DNA from: Actinomycetes bacterium
Lineage (GTDB): Bacteria; Actinomycetota; Acidimicrobiia; Acidimicrobiales; Bog-793
Reading direction: 5' to 3'
Assembly: GCA_021798985.1 (NCBI GenBank)
Contig: JAJZBI010000002.1
Span: 62,001-126,000, forward strand
Length of the DNA: 64,000 bases
Shown: piece by piece, positions 34,356 to 43,058 of the stretch
How positions within the stretch are numbered: position 1 is the first letter of the stretch
Layout of the letters: each line of letters begins with the position of its first letter
The notes under the pieces: model-generated
The model's database searches: none
Told to the model about the DNA's origin: nothing
Seen by the model: only the letters and a program-made list of their open reading frames with translations
Translations under genes and position numbers: made by a program

Positions 34356-35693
34356 CTAGAGGCCGGCGGCGAGCGAGCGGAACAACGCCTTGGCGTTCGG
34401 CGAGCCGAGGCCGGTCGGCACGTCGTAGCCGGGACCGGCGGGGAAGCCGCCACCGCCAAAGTCGTTGTTGCCAACGGTGACGTCATGGAAATCGGCGCGA
34501 TAGGCGCTGGCGCTCCTCGCGATCCCATACAGCAGCGGGTTGAGCGACCCGAGCGGGTGGCCCGCCTGCTCGTCGGCGAGCGCCGTCAGCGCCGCCCAGG
34601 ACGGCGCGCCCTCGCTCGTCCCCCCGAAGAAGTAGAAACCGTCGTTCGCCGCGCCGAGGAAGCCGAGGTAGATCATCGTCGCCGTATAGACCGAGGCGTT
34701 GAATGAGACGTCCGCGGTCGTCCGCATCGCCTCTCCGGTGATCCCCTGCTGGTAGGCGGGCGCGCGGAAAAGGGTGCTCGGCGCGCCACCGGTCGCGCCG
34801 ATCGGCCCGGCGCTGCAGCCGAACGGGCAGTCGACGAGATCGTTCCAGGTCGTCTCGCTCTGATAGCTCCCCGAGTCGCTGAGGAACAGGTTCGTCCCTC
34901 CGACCGCGGTGACATTGGGGTCCGAAGCTGGGAAGAGCGAGGTCGGGCTCGTCGTCCCCTCGGCGGCACCGGTGTCGCCCGCGGAGGCAAAGACGCTCAT
35001 CTGCTCCTGCGCCGCCTGCGCGTCGATCGCCTCGGCCTGGGCCTGCTGGCCGGAGTTGCCGTTAAAGGCCGCCTCCGGGGCGCCATAGCTCATGCTCAAG
35101 ACGTTGCCGAGGTGGTTGGCGACCGCGTACTGCTCGGCATTGTCGAGCACGTCGCCGTTGTTGTTGGCGGCGATGACGAGGTCGATGGTGGCCTGTGGCG
35201 CGAGTCCGTGCGCCTGCTCGACGTCGAGGCTCGTCTCCTCCGCCCAACTGGTCTCGTCGTGGCTCTGCAGCGGGTTGTAGGTCGGGCTGCCGCCCGGATA
35301 GAGGATGTTGAGCTTGGCGGGCGGAAGCCCGAACTCGGCGTCATAGACCGCAAGGTCGTTCCGCAGCGTCGGGCTCCCGTAGGCGTCGACGATTACGATC
35401 GTCTGGCCACTCCCGTCCAGGCGCGTGGGAACGTCGTAGCCGGAACGGAAATCGCTCGGCCCATAGCACGCGAAGCCGAAGTGGGTCACGCACTGGCTCG
35501 GCGTGTAGGGAAAGCCACCAGGCTGAGCGCCCGAGGTGGCAATTGCGAGGCGGGCGATCGGATGAACGTCGTAGGTGATGGTCGACGTCGCCGAGACGCT
35601 GCCCGCCGGCAGCACCGCCAGCGCGGCCGCCGAGAGCGCCGCGACACCGGTCGCAATGAATCGAAAATGCGTTGGCCTGTTCCTGGATCGCAC
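34356..35693 (-). CDS. Secreted sedolisin (S53) family acid peptidase
   Basis: 445 aa from GTG 35693 with GAGGGGG upstream. A Sec signal peptide is visible (basic RSRNR, hydrophobic core to about residue 30, cleavage near SVSA). Catalytic residues fit sedolisin: Glu153 and Asp157 in ETSLDVEQAHG, Asp240 in SAGD, Ser360 in GGTSEGAP. DFHDVTVG and GPGYDVPTGLGSPN provide the calcium site. Sedolisins cleave proteins at low pH outside the cell. The long activation prodomain usual for the family is missing: the catalytic fold starts within about 80 residues. Confidence 0.85.
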   Translation of the reverse strand: MRSRNRPTHFRFIATGVAALSAAALAVLPAGSVSATSTITYDVHPIARLAIATSGAQPGGFPYTPSQCVTHFGFACYGPSDFRSGYDVPTRLDGSGQTIVIVDAYGSPTLRNDLAVYDAEFGLPPAKLNILYPGGSPTYNPLQSHDETSWAEETSLDVEQAHGLAPQATIDLVIAANNNGDVLDNAEQYAVANHLGNVLSMSYGAPEAAFNGNSGQQAQAEAIDAQAAQEQMSVFASAGDTGAAEGTTSPTSLFPASDPNVTAVGGTNLFLSDSGSYQSETTWNDLVDCPFGCSAGPIGATGGAPSTLFRAPAYQQGITGEAMRTTADVSFNASVYTATMIYLGFLGAANDGFYFFGGTSEGAPSWAALTALADEQAGHPLGSLNPLLYGIARSASAYRADFHDVTVGNNDFGGGGFPAGPGYDVPTGLGSPNAKALFRSLAAGL

Positions 35694-36035
35694 GTTGTCC
35701 CCCTCTGGCGGCACGCGGACGTCGCCCTGGCAAGCTACGGCGAGCGCTCCGGGCACGCAAGGATTTCCCGCCAATTGGCGCCACGGCGCGGTCTCGCATC
35801 CTCGGGGAGGCGGCCGCCGCCAGCCTTGCTGGCAACGGCCGTGGGTGCGGGCATCGCCCCGCGCGGGCCGCGCCGGCGGCTGCTCCTCACCATCGGCCGC
35901 GTGGCGTGCCCGAGCCGTGAGGGAGCCGTTCCGCTTCGATAGGAGGCGACTGCCGACAAGGCGGAGCGATCACGGCGACCCGCTCGCATCCATGCTCACA
36001 TGTAACGCGCAGCGCCGCGCGCGGAAATACTTGCT
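35694..36035. other. Divergent regulatory region between the sedolisin and the ECF sigma gene
   Basis: 342 bp with start codons pointing away at both ends. It probably holds both promoters, but I cannot identify convincing -35/-10 pairs or an ECF-type GGAAC/GTC promoter. Confidence 0.35.
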
Positions 36036-36635
36036 GTGACCGAACGCACCGATGCCGAGCTCGCCGCCGGTCTTGAGGCGAATCCCGCCGACCTCGACGA
36101 GTTCTATCGCCGCCACCGAGAGACGGTCGTTCGCTACGCAGTCCGCCGCTGCGCCCAGCCAGCTGACGTCGCGGACCTTGTCGCTGCGACCTTCCTCGCG
36201 GCGATCCGCTCTGCGGCGGGATTCGACGCACGCCGTGGCAACGCAGATGCCTGGCTGATCGGCATCGCTCGCCGGCAGTGGGCAAAGCTCTGCGAGCGCG
36301 AGGCGCGCCAGCAGCACATCGGCGACCTCCGGCTCGGCGATGGGCTCTCGGCTGACGACATCGCGAGGCTCGAAGAGCGCATCGACGCGGCGCGCACGTC
36401 CGAAGACGTCGAGCGGGCCATCGCCTTGCTCCCGGGCCAGCACCGTGAAGTCCTCTGGCTCATTGGTCCGGACGGACTTAGCCCATCCGAAGCTGCTGCC
36501 GCGCTCGGCGTTTCCGTGGGTGGCTTCCGGGTGCGCCTCTTGCGCGCCCGTCGTGCGCTGCGGAGCGCGCTCGATCCCGGCGCCCCCGCGTCCCACCGCC
36601 AGATCTCGACCAACCCGCAGGAGGCACCGACGTGA
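36036..36635 (+). CDS. ECF-type RNA polymerase sigma factor
   Basis: 199 aa from GTG 36036. Region 2 occupies about residues 18-85 (DEFYRRHRETVVRYAVRRC, then AWLIGIARRQW), region 4 about 115-180 (ALLPGQHREVLWLIGPDGLSPSEAAAALGVSVGGFRVRLLRARR, the HTH). No sigma-3 domain, as in group 4 sigmas. The next gene starts inside its stop codon (GTGA), the usual arrangement for an ECF/anti-sigma pair. Confidence 0.88.
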   Translation: MTERTDAELAAGLEANPADLDEFYRRHRETVVRYAVRRCAQPADVADLVAATFLAAIRSAAGFDARRGNADAWLIGIARRQWAKLCEREARQQHIGDLRLGDGLSADDIARLEERIDAARTSEDVERAIALLPGQHREVLWLIGPDGLSPSEAAAALGVSVGGFRVRLLRARRALRSALDPGAPASHRQISTNPQEAPT

Positions 36636-37561
36636 CCAACGACCTCGTCTACGACTTTGAGAAGCAGCTGCTCAGCGATCTGCACGAGGCGCAGCGCCTT
36701 GCCGGCGCCAAGGTTCGCGCCAGGCGCCACGTAGTCCCGCGGCGCTTCATCCCGATCACCGGAGCGGGACTCGCGATCTCAGGGGGCACCATTGCGGCCG
36801 TCGCCATGCTGGGCACCGCTTCGGCGCCGTTCCCCGGTTGGGCGCCGCTCGCGAGCGCGGCGACGAGCACCCAGGTCGCCTCGGCCGATCAGGGCTGTGA
36901 GCCGGCGCTCTCGACCGCTGGCCAGGCGGGCGAGGCGAATTGGCGAGTTGTTGCGAGCGAGGACCAGGGTCCGTACACGCTCCTGGTGTACGCGAGTGGA
37001 CACGACATGGCGACCTGCCTCTTAGAGCCTGGGATGAAGCTGACGCTGGACAGCTTCGGCTCGGGAGCGGTCCCGACGGCCGGCGAGATCGTGATCGGTG
37101 GTGGGTCGGCAAACGGGGATTCCGCTGGCGAGCTGCCCCAAATCGGGCCAACGAGCGTCGACGGCCGACCCGCGACCGTGATTCACGCGAAGGCCGCCCA
37201 GGGGGGCTATACGGTCGTCGAGGGCGCCGTCGACTCCGGGGTCACCGGGCTCTCGCTCGTACGCGCTGACGGCACCGCAGTGGAAACGTCTGTGGCCAAC
37301 GGCTGGTTCGCCGCGTGGTGGCCCGGAAGCGACAACCCGGTTGCGAGTAAGGTCACGACGGCTGCGGGAACGACGAGCATGCCCGTTCCAGCTCCTACGG
37401 TTCCCCGGTCACCCTCGGCACCTGCCGCCGGTCGCTCCGGCGCCCTCGCGGGGAGTTCCGGAGCGTCGCCCGTTGCCCGCGGCACGTCCGGATCGACGGC
37501 TGGAGACTCCGGTCCATCGGCTTCGGCGGGTTCGAACCAGCCGGAGCCACACAACAGATGA
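36632..37561 (+). CDS. Probable membrane anti-sigma factor or associated sensor
   Basis: 309 aa; GTG 36632 overlaps the sigma gene stop by 4 nt. A cytoplasmic N-terminus of about 38 residues (DFEKQLLSDLHEAQRLAGA) precedes one transmembrane helix (about 39-63). The extracytoplasmic part is about 180 residues and ends in an 80-residue Ser/Gly/Ala/Pro-rich disordered tail. No zinc-finger HxxxCxxC motif is present, so classic ZAS anti-sigma identity is not shown; the assignment rests on gene coupling and topology. Confidence 0.6.
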   Translation: MTNDLVYDFEKQLLSDLHEAQRLAGAKVRARRHVVPRRFIPITGAGLAISGGTIAAVAMLGTASAPFPGWAPLASAATSTQVASADQGCEPALSTAGQAGEANWRVVASEDQGPYTLLVYASGHDMATCLLEPGMKLTLDSFGSGAVPTAGEIVIGGGSANGDSAGELPQIGPTSVDGRPATVIHAKAAQGGYTVVEGAVDSGVTGLSLVRADGTAVETSVANGWFAAWWPGSDNPVASKVTTAAGTTSMPVPAPTVPRSPSAPAAGRSGALAGSSGASPVARGTSGSTAGDSGPSASAGSNQPEPHNR

Positions 37562-37739
37562 CGCCTAGCAACAGCAGGTCGATCACCGAGTCGCTGCCCG
37601 ACGACAGAAGTCGCCGTTGACCGCCGAACCCATGCGCGGATTTGCGCCGAGGCGGCAAGGGGTGCCCGCCTCGGCGGCGGCGCACGGGCGATGCCGCCGT
37701 CCTACTCACGAGAACGCCCCCGCTGCCGCCGACTCGCCA

Positions 37740-38087
37740 TCAAAGGGCGAGATGCAACCGCACTGCCTCGTCGAGCGCTGCGACGAGCTCGGGCGAGAGC
37801 ACGCCGATTCTCTGGCCGATCCGCTCGAACGCGATCGAGCGGACCTGCTCGGCCTGAGCCTTCGCGTCGCGCGCGAGCCCGCACGCGTCAGCACGCAAGA
37901 GCACCTGGAACGGGTAGACCCGGTCCGTGCTCGAGGTCACCGGCACCACGGTGATCACCCCGCGCCCGAGGCGCTCGGCGGTGGCGTTGGCACCGTCGTT
38001 GCTGACGATCACCGCGGGCCTTGTCTTGTTCGCCTCGGCGCCGCGCACGGGATCGAAGTCGACGGCGCGTATCTCCCCGCGTCTCAA
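37740..38087 (-). CDS. mazF: MazF-type endoribonuclease toxin, MazF9-like
   Basis: 115 aa from TTG 38087, which overlaps the antitoxin stop (TTGA). RRGEIRAVDFDPVRGAEANK, TRPAVIVSNDGANATAERLG and VYPFQVLL are the strands and loops of the MazF/PemK fold, and RPAVIVSN carries the conserved arginine. It closely recalls mycobacterial MazF9 from start to end. The enzyme cleaves single-stranded RNA at short sequences when the antitoxin is degraded. Confidence 0.88.
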   Translation of the reverse strand: MRRGEIRAVDFDPVRGAEANKTRPAVIVSNDGANATAERLGRGVITVVPVTSSTDRVYPFQVLLRADACGLARDAKAQAEQVRSIAFERIGQRIGVLSPELVAALDEAVRLHLAL

Positions 38088-38305
38088 GGCTGGGGTAGTC
38101 CGTCGCCGACCGTGGCGTCCCACACCTCGGCATCGGACTCGGACCAGCGATCCCAGGCGTCTTCGTAGGAGGCGCCAAGGTCTGATGCTCGGAGCAGTCG
38201 GACGGCCCTGTGGAGCACCGCCGATCGCGAGGCAATGCCTTGAGCTGCCGCGTACTCATCGAGGAACTCGATGTCTTCGTCGGGGAGGCTGATGCTCACT
38301 TTCAT
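38084..38305 (-). CDS. mazE: Ribbon-helix-helix antitoxin, MazE9-like
   Basis: 73 aa. MKVSISLPDEDIEFLDEYA and SRSAVLHRAVRLLR form the RHH DNA-binding module; the acidic tail (YEDAWDRWSESDAEVWDATVGDGL) is the toxin-binding part and matches MazE9-type antitoxins. It precedes and overlaps the toxin gene. Inverted repeats around the promoter are the likely autorepression site. Confidence 0.88.
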   Translation of the reverse strand: MKVSISLPDEDIEFLDEYAAAQGIASRSAVLHRAVRLLRASDLGASYEDAWDRWSESDAEVWDATVGDGLPQP

Positions 38306-38311
38306 ACCCGC

Positions 38312-38341
38312 ATACTACCCTTCCTGCTACCAAGGTAGTAT
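38312..38341. promoter_or_regulatory. mazEF promoter and operator
   Basis: ATACTACC (38312-38319) and GGTAGTAT (38334-38341) form a perfect 8-bp inverted repeat; CTACCTTGGTAG within it is a second palindrome on the minus strand. Minus-strand TAGTAT (38317-38312) ends 6 nt before ATG 38305, so the -10 box itself lies in one arm. Binding of the RHH antitoxin would shut the promoter. Confidence 0.6.
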
Positions 38342-38726
38342 CAACGGGGATCGTTGCTCTTGCTGCGCGCCCGAGCCACTCGTCGCGCCGAGCGGCGCGC
38401 TCGCAACCGGAGGAATGGCGAGGTCGTGAGGGCCGGGGTCGGTCGCATCCACCGGCGCCTCGAGCCGAAAGAAGCTCGAGGCCCTCAGGTGTCGCGATCC
38501 GCGGTGTTCGCCGTCATGTGCGGTGGTCCGGAAGCGTCACGAGCCGCGGCGTCACACGAGGCCCACGGCGGCCACCACGTCACCTGCTCGGAGACGGATC
38601 GAGCCCCCGGCCCGATGTGGGCCGAGGGCTCGACACGTGTCACCACCCGCGGTTTTTGATGTCACCCGCCGCGGAAAAGGCTGTCATTTAGCGCGGCTTC
38701 AGCGGGTCACCAGCCGCGGTTTCACA
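38342..38726. other. Non-coding stretch with four short direct repeats and a hairpin
   Basis: 385 bp between the mazEF promoter and the end of nrdJ. Four variants of GTCACCAGCCGCGG occur at 38536, 38639, 38661 and 38706. A hairpin (CGAGCCC...GGGCTCG and CGGCCC...GGGCCG, 38600-38632) could end nrdJ transcription. No gene seen. Confidence 0.5.
38536..38719 (+). repeat. Four imperfect copies of GTCACCAGCCGCGG
   Basis: Copies at 38536-38549, 38639-38652, 38661-38674 and 38706-38719 differ from the consensus by at most three bases, mainly at positions 6-8. All are in the same orientation. Confidence 0.6.
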
Positions 38727-41570
38727 TCAAGAACAGCCGCTCGTGGCACCGCAGCTCGGGCAGGCGTAGCACGAGCCGGCCCGCTGCATGATGTTCCCGC
38801 ACGAGTAGCAGAACGGCGCGTCACGGCTCTCGAGCACGGGCCTGCTGGCAGGTTGGGACGACGCCACGGCGAGGTCTCCGCCTTCACCGAAGCGCTCCTG
38901 CTCGCGGCGAACCGCCGAGGAGTCGAGCTCGACGTCTTCCATCCCCGGCAAGGTGGGCTGGCTGCGCTCCCCCGTCGACAGCACCCCGAGCTCGATGCGC
39001 TCATCGAGGGGCAGGTAGTCGATCGCCAGGCGGCGGAAGATGTAGTCGACGAGGCTCGAGGCAAGGCGCAGCTCGGGATCGTCGGTGATGCCTGCCGGCT
39101 CGAAGCGCATGTTGGTGTACTTGCGCACGAAGGTCGACAACGGCACACCGTGCTGTAGGCCGAGACTGACCGCGATGGCGAAGGCGTCCATCACGCCCGA
39201 GAGCGTCGAGCCCTGCTTGGAGACCTTCAAGAAGACCTCGCCAGGACGGCCGTCCTCGTACTCGCCGACCATCACGTAGCCCTCGCAGTCCGCGACGCGG
39301 AAGGAGAAGGTCTTGGAGTTGCGGTGCCGGGGCAGGCGGGCCCGGTTGGTCGGCGCCGGCGCCTGGGCGGCCGCCTGGGCCGCCGCCGTGCGCTCGGTCT
39401 GGTGCGCGAGTGCCGTCTCGAGCTCGGCGATGCGAGCCTCGAGAGCGACAGACGGCGCGACCGCTTCGGGAGCCTGCGCGCCGGCCTTCTTGGTGGTCGA
39501 TAGCGGCTGGGCCACCTTGCAGTTGTCGCGGTAGATGGCGACTGCCTTCAGGCCCATCTTCCAGGCGTCGATGTGCAGCTGCTCGACGTCTTCGACCGTC
39601 ACGTCCTCGGGGAGGTTGACCGTCTTGGAGATGGCACCGGAGATGAAGGGCTGGGCCGCCGCCATCATCTTCACGTGGCCGAGGTAGTGGATCGTGTTGT
39701 CACCCATCGAGCAGGCGAAGACGGGCAGGTGCTCGGCCTTGACGTGCGGAGCACCGAGGATCGACTTGTGCTCGTTGATGTAGGCCACGATCTCGTCGAT
39801 CTGTGGGGGCTGGTAGCCCAAGCGACGCAGCGCCCGGGGCACCGTCTGGTTGACGATCGACATCGTGCCGCCGCCGACCAGCTTCTTCGTCTTCACGAGG
39901 CTGAGGTCGGGCTCGATGCCGGTGGTATCGCAGTCCATGAGGAAGCTGATCGTGCCGGTGGGCGCGAGCACTGTCGCCTGGGAGTTGCGGACGCCGTGCA
40001 CCTCGGCGATCTCGACGGCCAAGTCCCAAGACTCGTGTGCGGCCGAAAGCAGCGGCGCGGGCACGAGCGACTGGTCGATCTTGTCCACCTCGCCGCGGTG
40101 CATGCGCAGCACGTTCAGCATCGGCTCGACGTTCTCGTGGTAGCCAGCAAAGGGCCCCATGCGCCCGGCGGTGCGCGCCGAAACGGCGTACGCGTGCCCG
40201 GTCATGAGCGCGGTAACCGCCGAGGTGATGGCGCGGGCCTGCTCGGAGTCGTAGGCGAGGCCGAGCGCCATCAGCATCGCACCGAGGTTGGCGTAGCCAA
40301 GGCCGAGCTGGCGGAAGGCCCGCGTGCGCTCGGCGATTTTCTCGGTCGGGTAGTCGGCGTTGCCGACGAGGATCTCCTGTGCGGTGAAGACGACCTCGAC
40401 GGTGTGCTTGAAGCCCTCGACGTCAAAGGTGCCGTCCTCGGCGAGGAAGGCGAGCAGGTTCAAGCTGGCAAGGTTGCACGCCGAGTTGTCGAGGTGCACG
40501 TACTCGCTGCACGGGTTCGACCCGTTGATGCGGCCCGTGTTCGAGGCGGTGTGCCAGCGGTTGATCGTGGTGTCGAACTGCAGGCCCGGGTCCGCGCACT
40601 CCCAGGCGGCCTCGGCGATCTCGCGGAACAAGGCGCGTGCCTTGACCGTCTCGATGACCTCGCCGGTCGTGCGGGCCGTGAGGTTCCAGTCCGCATCCGC
40701 GAGCACCGCCTCCATGAAGGCGTCGCTGACGCGCACCGAGTTGTTGGCGTTCTGGTACTGGATCGAGTGGCTGTCCGCCCCGTCGAGGTCCATGTCAAAG
40801 CCAGCGGCCGCGAGCGCCCGCGCCTTGCGCTCCTCCTTGGCCTTGCACCAGATGAACTCCGAGACGTCGGGGTGATCGGCATCGAGGATCACCATCTTGG
40901 CGGCGCGCCGCGTCTTGCCGCCGGACTTGATGGTCCCGGCCGAGGCGTCCGCGCCGCGCATGAAGCTGACGGGGCCGGACGCGGTGCCGCCGCCGCGCAG
41001 CAGCTCTTTGGACGAGCGGATCTTGGAGAGGTTGATCCCCGAGCCCGAGCCGCCCTTGAAGATCGTTCCCTCTTCGACGTACCAGTTCAAGATGTCGTTC
41101 ATCGAGTCGTCGACCGACAAGATGAAGCACGCGGAGCCCTGCTGCGGCACGCCGTTCACACCGATGTTGAACCACACCGGGGAGTTGAAGGCCGCCTTCT
41201 GCGTGGCGACGAGGTACTTGAGCTCATCGGAGAAGGCCGCTGCCTCCTCGGCGTCGGCGAAATAGCCGTCCTTCACGCCCCAAGCCGTGATCGTGTCCGC
41301 GACCCGGTCGATCACCTGGCGCAGGGACCGCTCGCGCTCCGGGGTGCCGAGGGTGCCCCGGAAGTACTTCTGGGCGAGGATGTTCGTGGCGTTCATGGAC
41401 CACGTCAGCGGCACCTCGACGCCGAGCTGCTCGAAGGCGACCGCGCCGGTGCGGTAGTCGGAGATGCGAGAGTCCCGGCGCTCCCACTCGATCATGTCGT
41501 AGGGGTGCCGCCCCGACTCGGTGTAATGACGGCGGATCCCAATATCGACCCGCTCGGACGCGAGCGCCAT
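38727..41570 (-). CDS. nrdJ: Vitamin B12-dependent (class II) ribonucleotide reductase
   Basis: 947 aa from ATG 41570, with GAGAGGAG about 8 nt upstream. The reductase core is complete: GGSGSGINLSKIRSS, NPCSEYVHLDNSACNLASLNLL (the NPCxE radical-site loop), and APTGTISFLMDCDTTGIEPD. The tail carries the zinc-ribbon-like cluster CYSCGNIMQRAGSCYACPSC, which regenerates the active-site disulfide in this family. It makes deoxyribonucleotides with adenosylcobalamin as radical source, independently of oxygen. Two NrdR boxes overlap its promoter. No B12 riboswitch is evident in the leader. Confidence 0.95.
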   Translation of the reverse strand: MALASERVDIGIRRHYTESGRHPYDMIEWERRDSRISDYRTGAVAFEQLGVEVPLTWSMNATNILAQKYFRGTLGTPERERSLRQVIDRVADTITAWGVKDGYFADAEEAAAFSDELKYLVATQKAAFNSPVWFNIGVNGVPQQGSACFILSVDDSMNDILNWYVEEGTIFKGGSGSGINLSKIRSSKELLRGGGTASGPVSFMRGADASAGTIKSGGKTRRAAKMVILDADHPDVSEFIWCKAKEERKARALAAAGFDMDLDGADSHSIQYQNANNSVRVSDAFMEAVLADADWNLTARTTGEVIETVKARALFREIAEAAWECADPGLQFDTTINRWHTASNTGRINGSNPCSEYVHLDNSACNLASLNLLAFLAEDGTFDVEGFKHTVEVVFTAQEILVGNADYPTEKIAERTRAFRQLGLGYANLGAMLMALGLAYDSEQARAITSAVTALMTGHAYAVSARTAGRMGPFAGYHENVEPMLNVLRMHRGEVDKIDQSLVPAPLLSAAHESWDLAVEIAEVHGVRNSQATVLAPTGTISFLMDCDTTGIEPDLSLVKTKKLVGGGTMSIVNQTVPRALRRLGYQPPQIDEIVAYINEHKSILGAPHVKAEHLPVFACSMGDNTIHYLGHVKMMAAAQPFISGAISKTVNLPEDVTVEDVEQLHIDAWKMGLKAVAIYRDNCKVAQPLSTTKKAGAQAPEAVAPSVALEARIAELETALAHQTERTAAAQAAAQAPAPTNRARLPRHRNSKTFSFRVADCEGYVMVGEYEDGRPGEVFLKVSKQGSTLSGVMDAFAIAVSLGLQHGVPLSTFVRKYTNMRFEPAGITDDPELRLASSLVDYIFRRLAIDYLPLDERIELGVLSTGERSQPTLPGMEDVELDSSAVRREQERFGEGGDLAVASSQPASRPVLESRDAPFCYSCGNIMQRAGSCYACPSCGATSGCS

Positions 41571-41644
41571 GGTGCGTACTCCTCTCTGAGACGGGCACCC
41601 CCGTCCCGACTCTCCACCCCAATCGACCCGTGCGCCACGCGGAA

Positions 41645-41660
41645 GCACAAGATGTAGTGG
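41645..41660. promoter_or_regulatory. NrdR box 1 upstream of nrdJ
   Basis: GCACAAGATGTAGTGG resembles the 16-bp NrdR consensus (minus strand: CCACTACATCTTGTGC). It lies downstream of the expected start site. Confidence 0.6.
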
Positions 41661-41675
41661 TCAGCGCCGCTGGCA

Positions 41676-41691
41676 CCACAAGATGGGAGGC
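41676..41691. promoter_or_regulatory. NrdR box 2 upstream of nrdJ
   Basis: CCACAAGATGGGAGGC shares CACAAGATG with box 1 and starts 31 bp from it, three helical turns, the phasing typical of paired NrdR boxes. It overlaps the start site. Confidence 0.55.
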
Positions 41692-41692
41692 A

Positions 41693-41722
41693 ATTACAAC
41701 ACCGTAACTACGCGACTGTCAA
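41693..41722 (-). promoter_or_regulatory. nrdJ promoter
   Basis: Minus strand: TTGACA (41722-41717), 18-nt spacer, TGTAAT (41698-41693). Consensus-like housekeeping promoter; start site near 41686, giving a leader of about 115 nt. Confidence 0.65.
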
Positions 41723-41803
41723 CGGCCGATCGCGGCCCGCCAGGCTGGAAGGACGCGCGACGGTGCTGCTCAGCACGTTGCGAAACGGCCCGTCGCGGCG
41801 GTG

Positions 41804-43006
41804 TTACAACTTCGTCAAGGTGCGGCGCAGGTTGCGGATCGCCTGGCCAATGCGCTGCTCGTTCTCGATCAGCGCGAAGCGGACGAAGCCATCGCCGCCG
41901 GGCCCAAAGCCCACCCCGGGCGAGGTCGCCACCTTGGCGTCGCGCACGAGCAGCTTGGAGAACTCGAGCGAGCCGAGCTCGCGATAGGGCTCGGGGATCG
42001 GCGCCCAGAGGAACATCGTCCCCTTGGGCTTGCGCACCGACCAGCCGATGCGCTCGAGCCCGTCGCACAGCGCATCGCGGCGATGCAGGTAGATGTCGTT
42101 GACCACCTTGGGGTAGTCGGGCTCCTCGTTCATCGTCACCGTGGCGGCGATCTGGATCGGCTGGAAGGTGCCGTAGTCGAGGTAGCTCTTCAGCTTCGTG
42201 AGCGCCGCGATCACCTCGGCATTGCCGAGCAGGAAAGCGACCCGCCAGCCGGCCATCGAGAAGGACTTCGTCAAGGTGTACAGCTCGACGGCGACCTCGT
42301 CGGCCCCGGGCACCTCGAGGATCGAGGGCGGGCGATAGCCGTCGAAGGCGGTGTCGGAGTAAGCGAAGTCGTGGATCAGCACGACGTCGTGCTCGCGGGC
42401 GAAGTCGACGAGCCGCGCCATCGTGGCGAGGTCGATGCAGGCGGTGGTCGGGTTGTGCGGGAAGGAGAAGATGACCACCTTGGGCTTCGGCCACGCCGAC
42501 TCCCACGCCTCGACCAGGTTGGCAAAGAACGCCTCGCCGGCGTTCGCCTCCCCCTCGAGCTGGCCAAGGCCCTCGAGGCGGACCATGCGGACGTCGGCCC
42601 CCGCGAAAAGGGGCGCGTAGATGTGGATCGGATACGACGGCGAGGGCACGAGCGCCGTGTCACCCGGGCCGACGAGCACCCACATCAGGTGCGAGAGCCC
42701 CTCTTTGGCCCCGATCGTGGTGACGACCTGGCGCTCAGGGTCGAGCTGGACGCCAAAGCGTCGCAGGTACAGGTCGCAGATCGCCGCCCGCAGCTTGGGG
42801 ATGCCCCGCGAGGAGGAGTAGCGGTGATTGCGGGGGTTGCGCGCCGCCTCGGCGAGTTTGTCGACCGCGACGTCGGGCGAGGCGATGTCCGGGTTGCCAA
42901 AGCCGAGGTCGATGACGTCCTCGCCGGCTCGCCGGGCTGCCAGCTTCAACGCGTCGACCTCGGCGAAGACGTAGGGCGGCAGGCCATTGATCCGGCGGAA
43001 TTCCAT
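41804..43006 (-). CDS. AlaC-like alanine transaminase (class I PLP aminotransferase)
   Basis: 400 aa. MEFRRINGLPPYVFAEVDALK and IDLGFGNPDI at the start, SYPIHIY, SFPHNPTTA and the PLP lysine Lys247 in LTKSFSMAGWRV match the AlaC/AlaT group that interconverts pyruvate and alanine with glutamate. ATG 43006 follows TAACCT by 6 nt. It is not coupled to nrdJ downstream, which has its own promoter. Confidence 0.88.
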   Translation of the reverse strand: MEFRRINGLPPYVFAEVDALKLAARRAGEDVIDLGFGNPDIASPDVAVDKLAEAARNPRNHRYSSSRGIPKLRAAICDLYLRRFGVQLDPERQVVTTIGAKEGLSHLMWVLVGPGDTALVPSPSYPIHIYAPLFAGADVRMVRLEGLGQLEGEANAGEAFFANLVEAWESAWPKPKVVIFSFPHNPTTACIDLATMARLVDFAREHDVVLIHDFAYSDTAFDGYRPPSILEVPGADEVAVELYTLTKSFSMAGWRVAFLLGNAEVIAALTKLKSYLDYGTFQPIQIAATVTMNEEPDYPKVVNDIYLHRRDALCDGLERIGWSVRKPKGTMFLWAPIPEPYRELGSLEFSKLLVRDAKVATSPGVGFGPGGDGFVRFALIENEQRIGQAIRNLRRTLTKL

Positions 43007-43012
43007 CTCCGA

Positions 43013-43018
43013 AGGTTA
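43013..43018 (-). promoter_or_regulatory. -10 box TAACCT of the alanine transaminase gene
   Basis: Minus-strand TAACCT, 6 nt (TCGGAG), ATG 43006. The spacer could also act as a weak ribosome binding site. Confidence 0.4.
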
Positions 43019-43058
43019 CAACGTGCCTGGCGCGTCGGCCCTGGTGCGGCGGGCGAAA

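Noticed and set aside
37525-37550. tRNA-like T-arm sequence GGGTTCGAACC
   Set aside because: No acceptor or anticodon stem around it; it lies in the disordered tail of the anti-sigma-like protein.
41571-41700. Cobalamin riboswitch upstream of nrdJ
   Set aside because: No B12-box-like segment or suitable length; the leader is better explained by the promoter and NrdR boxes.
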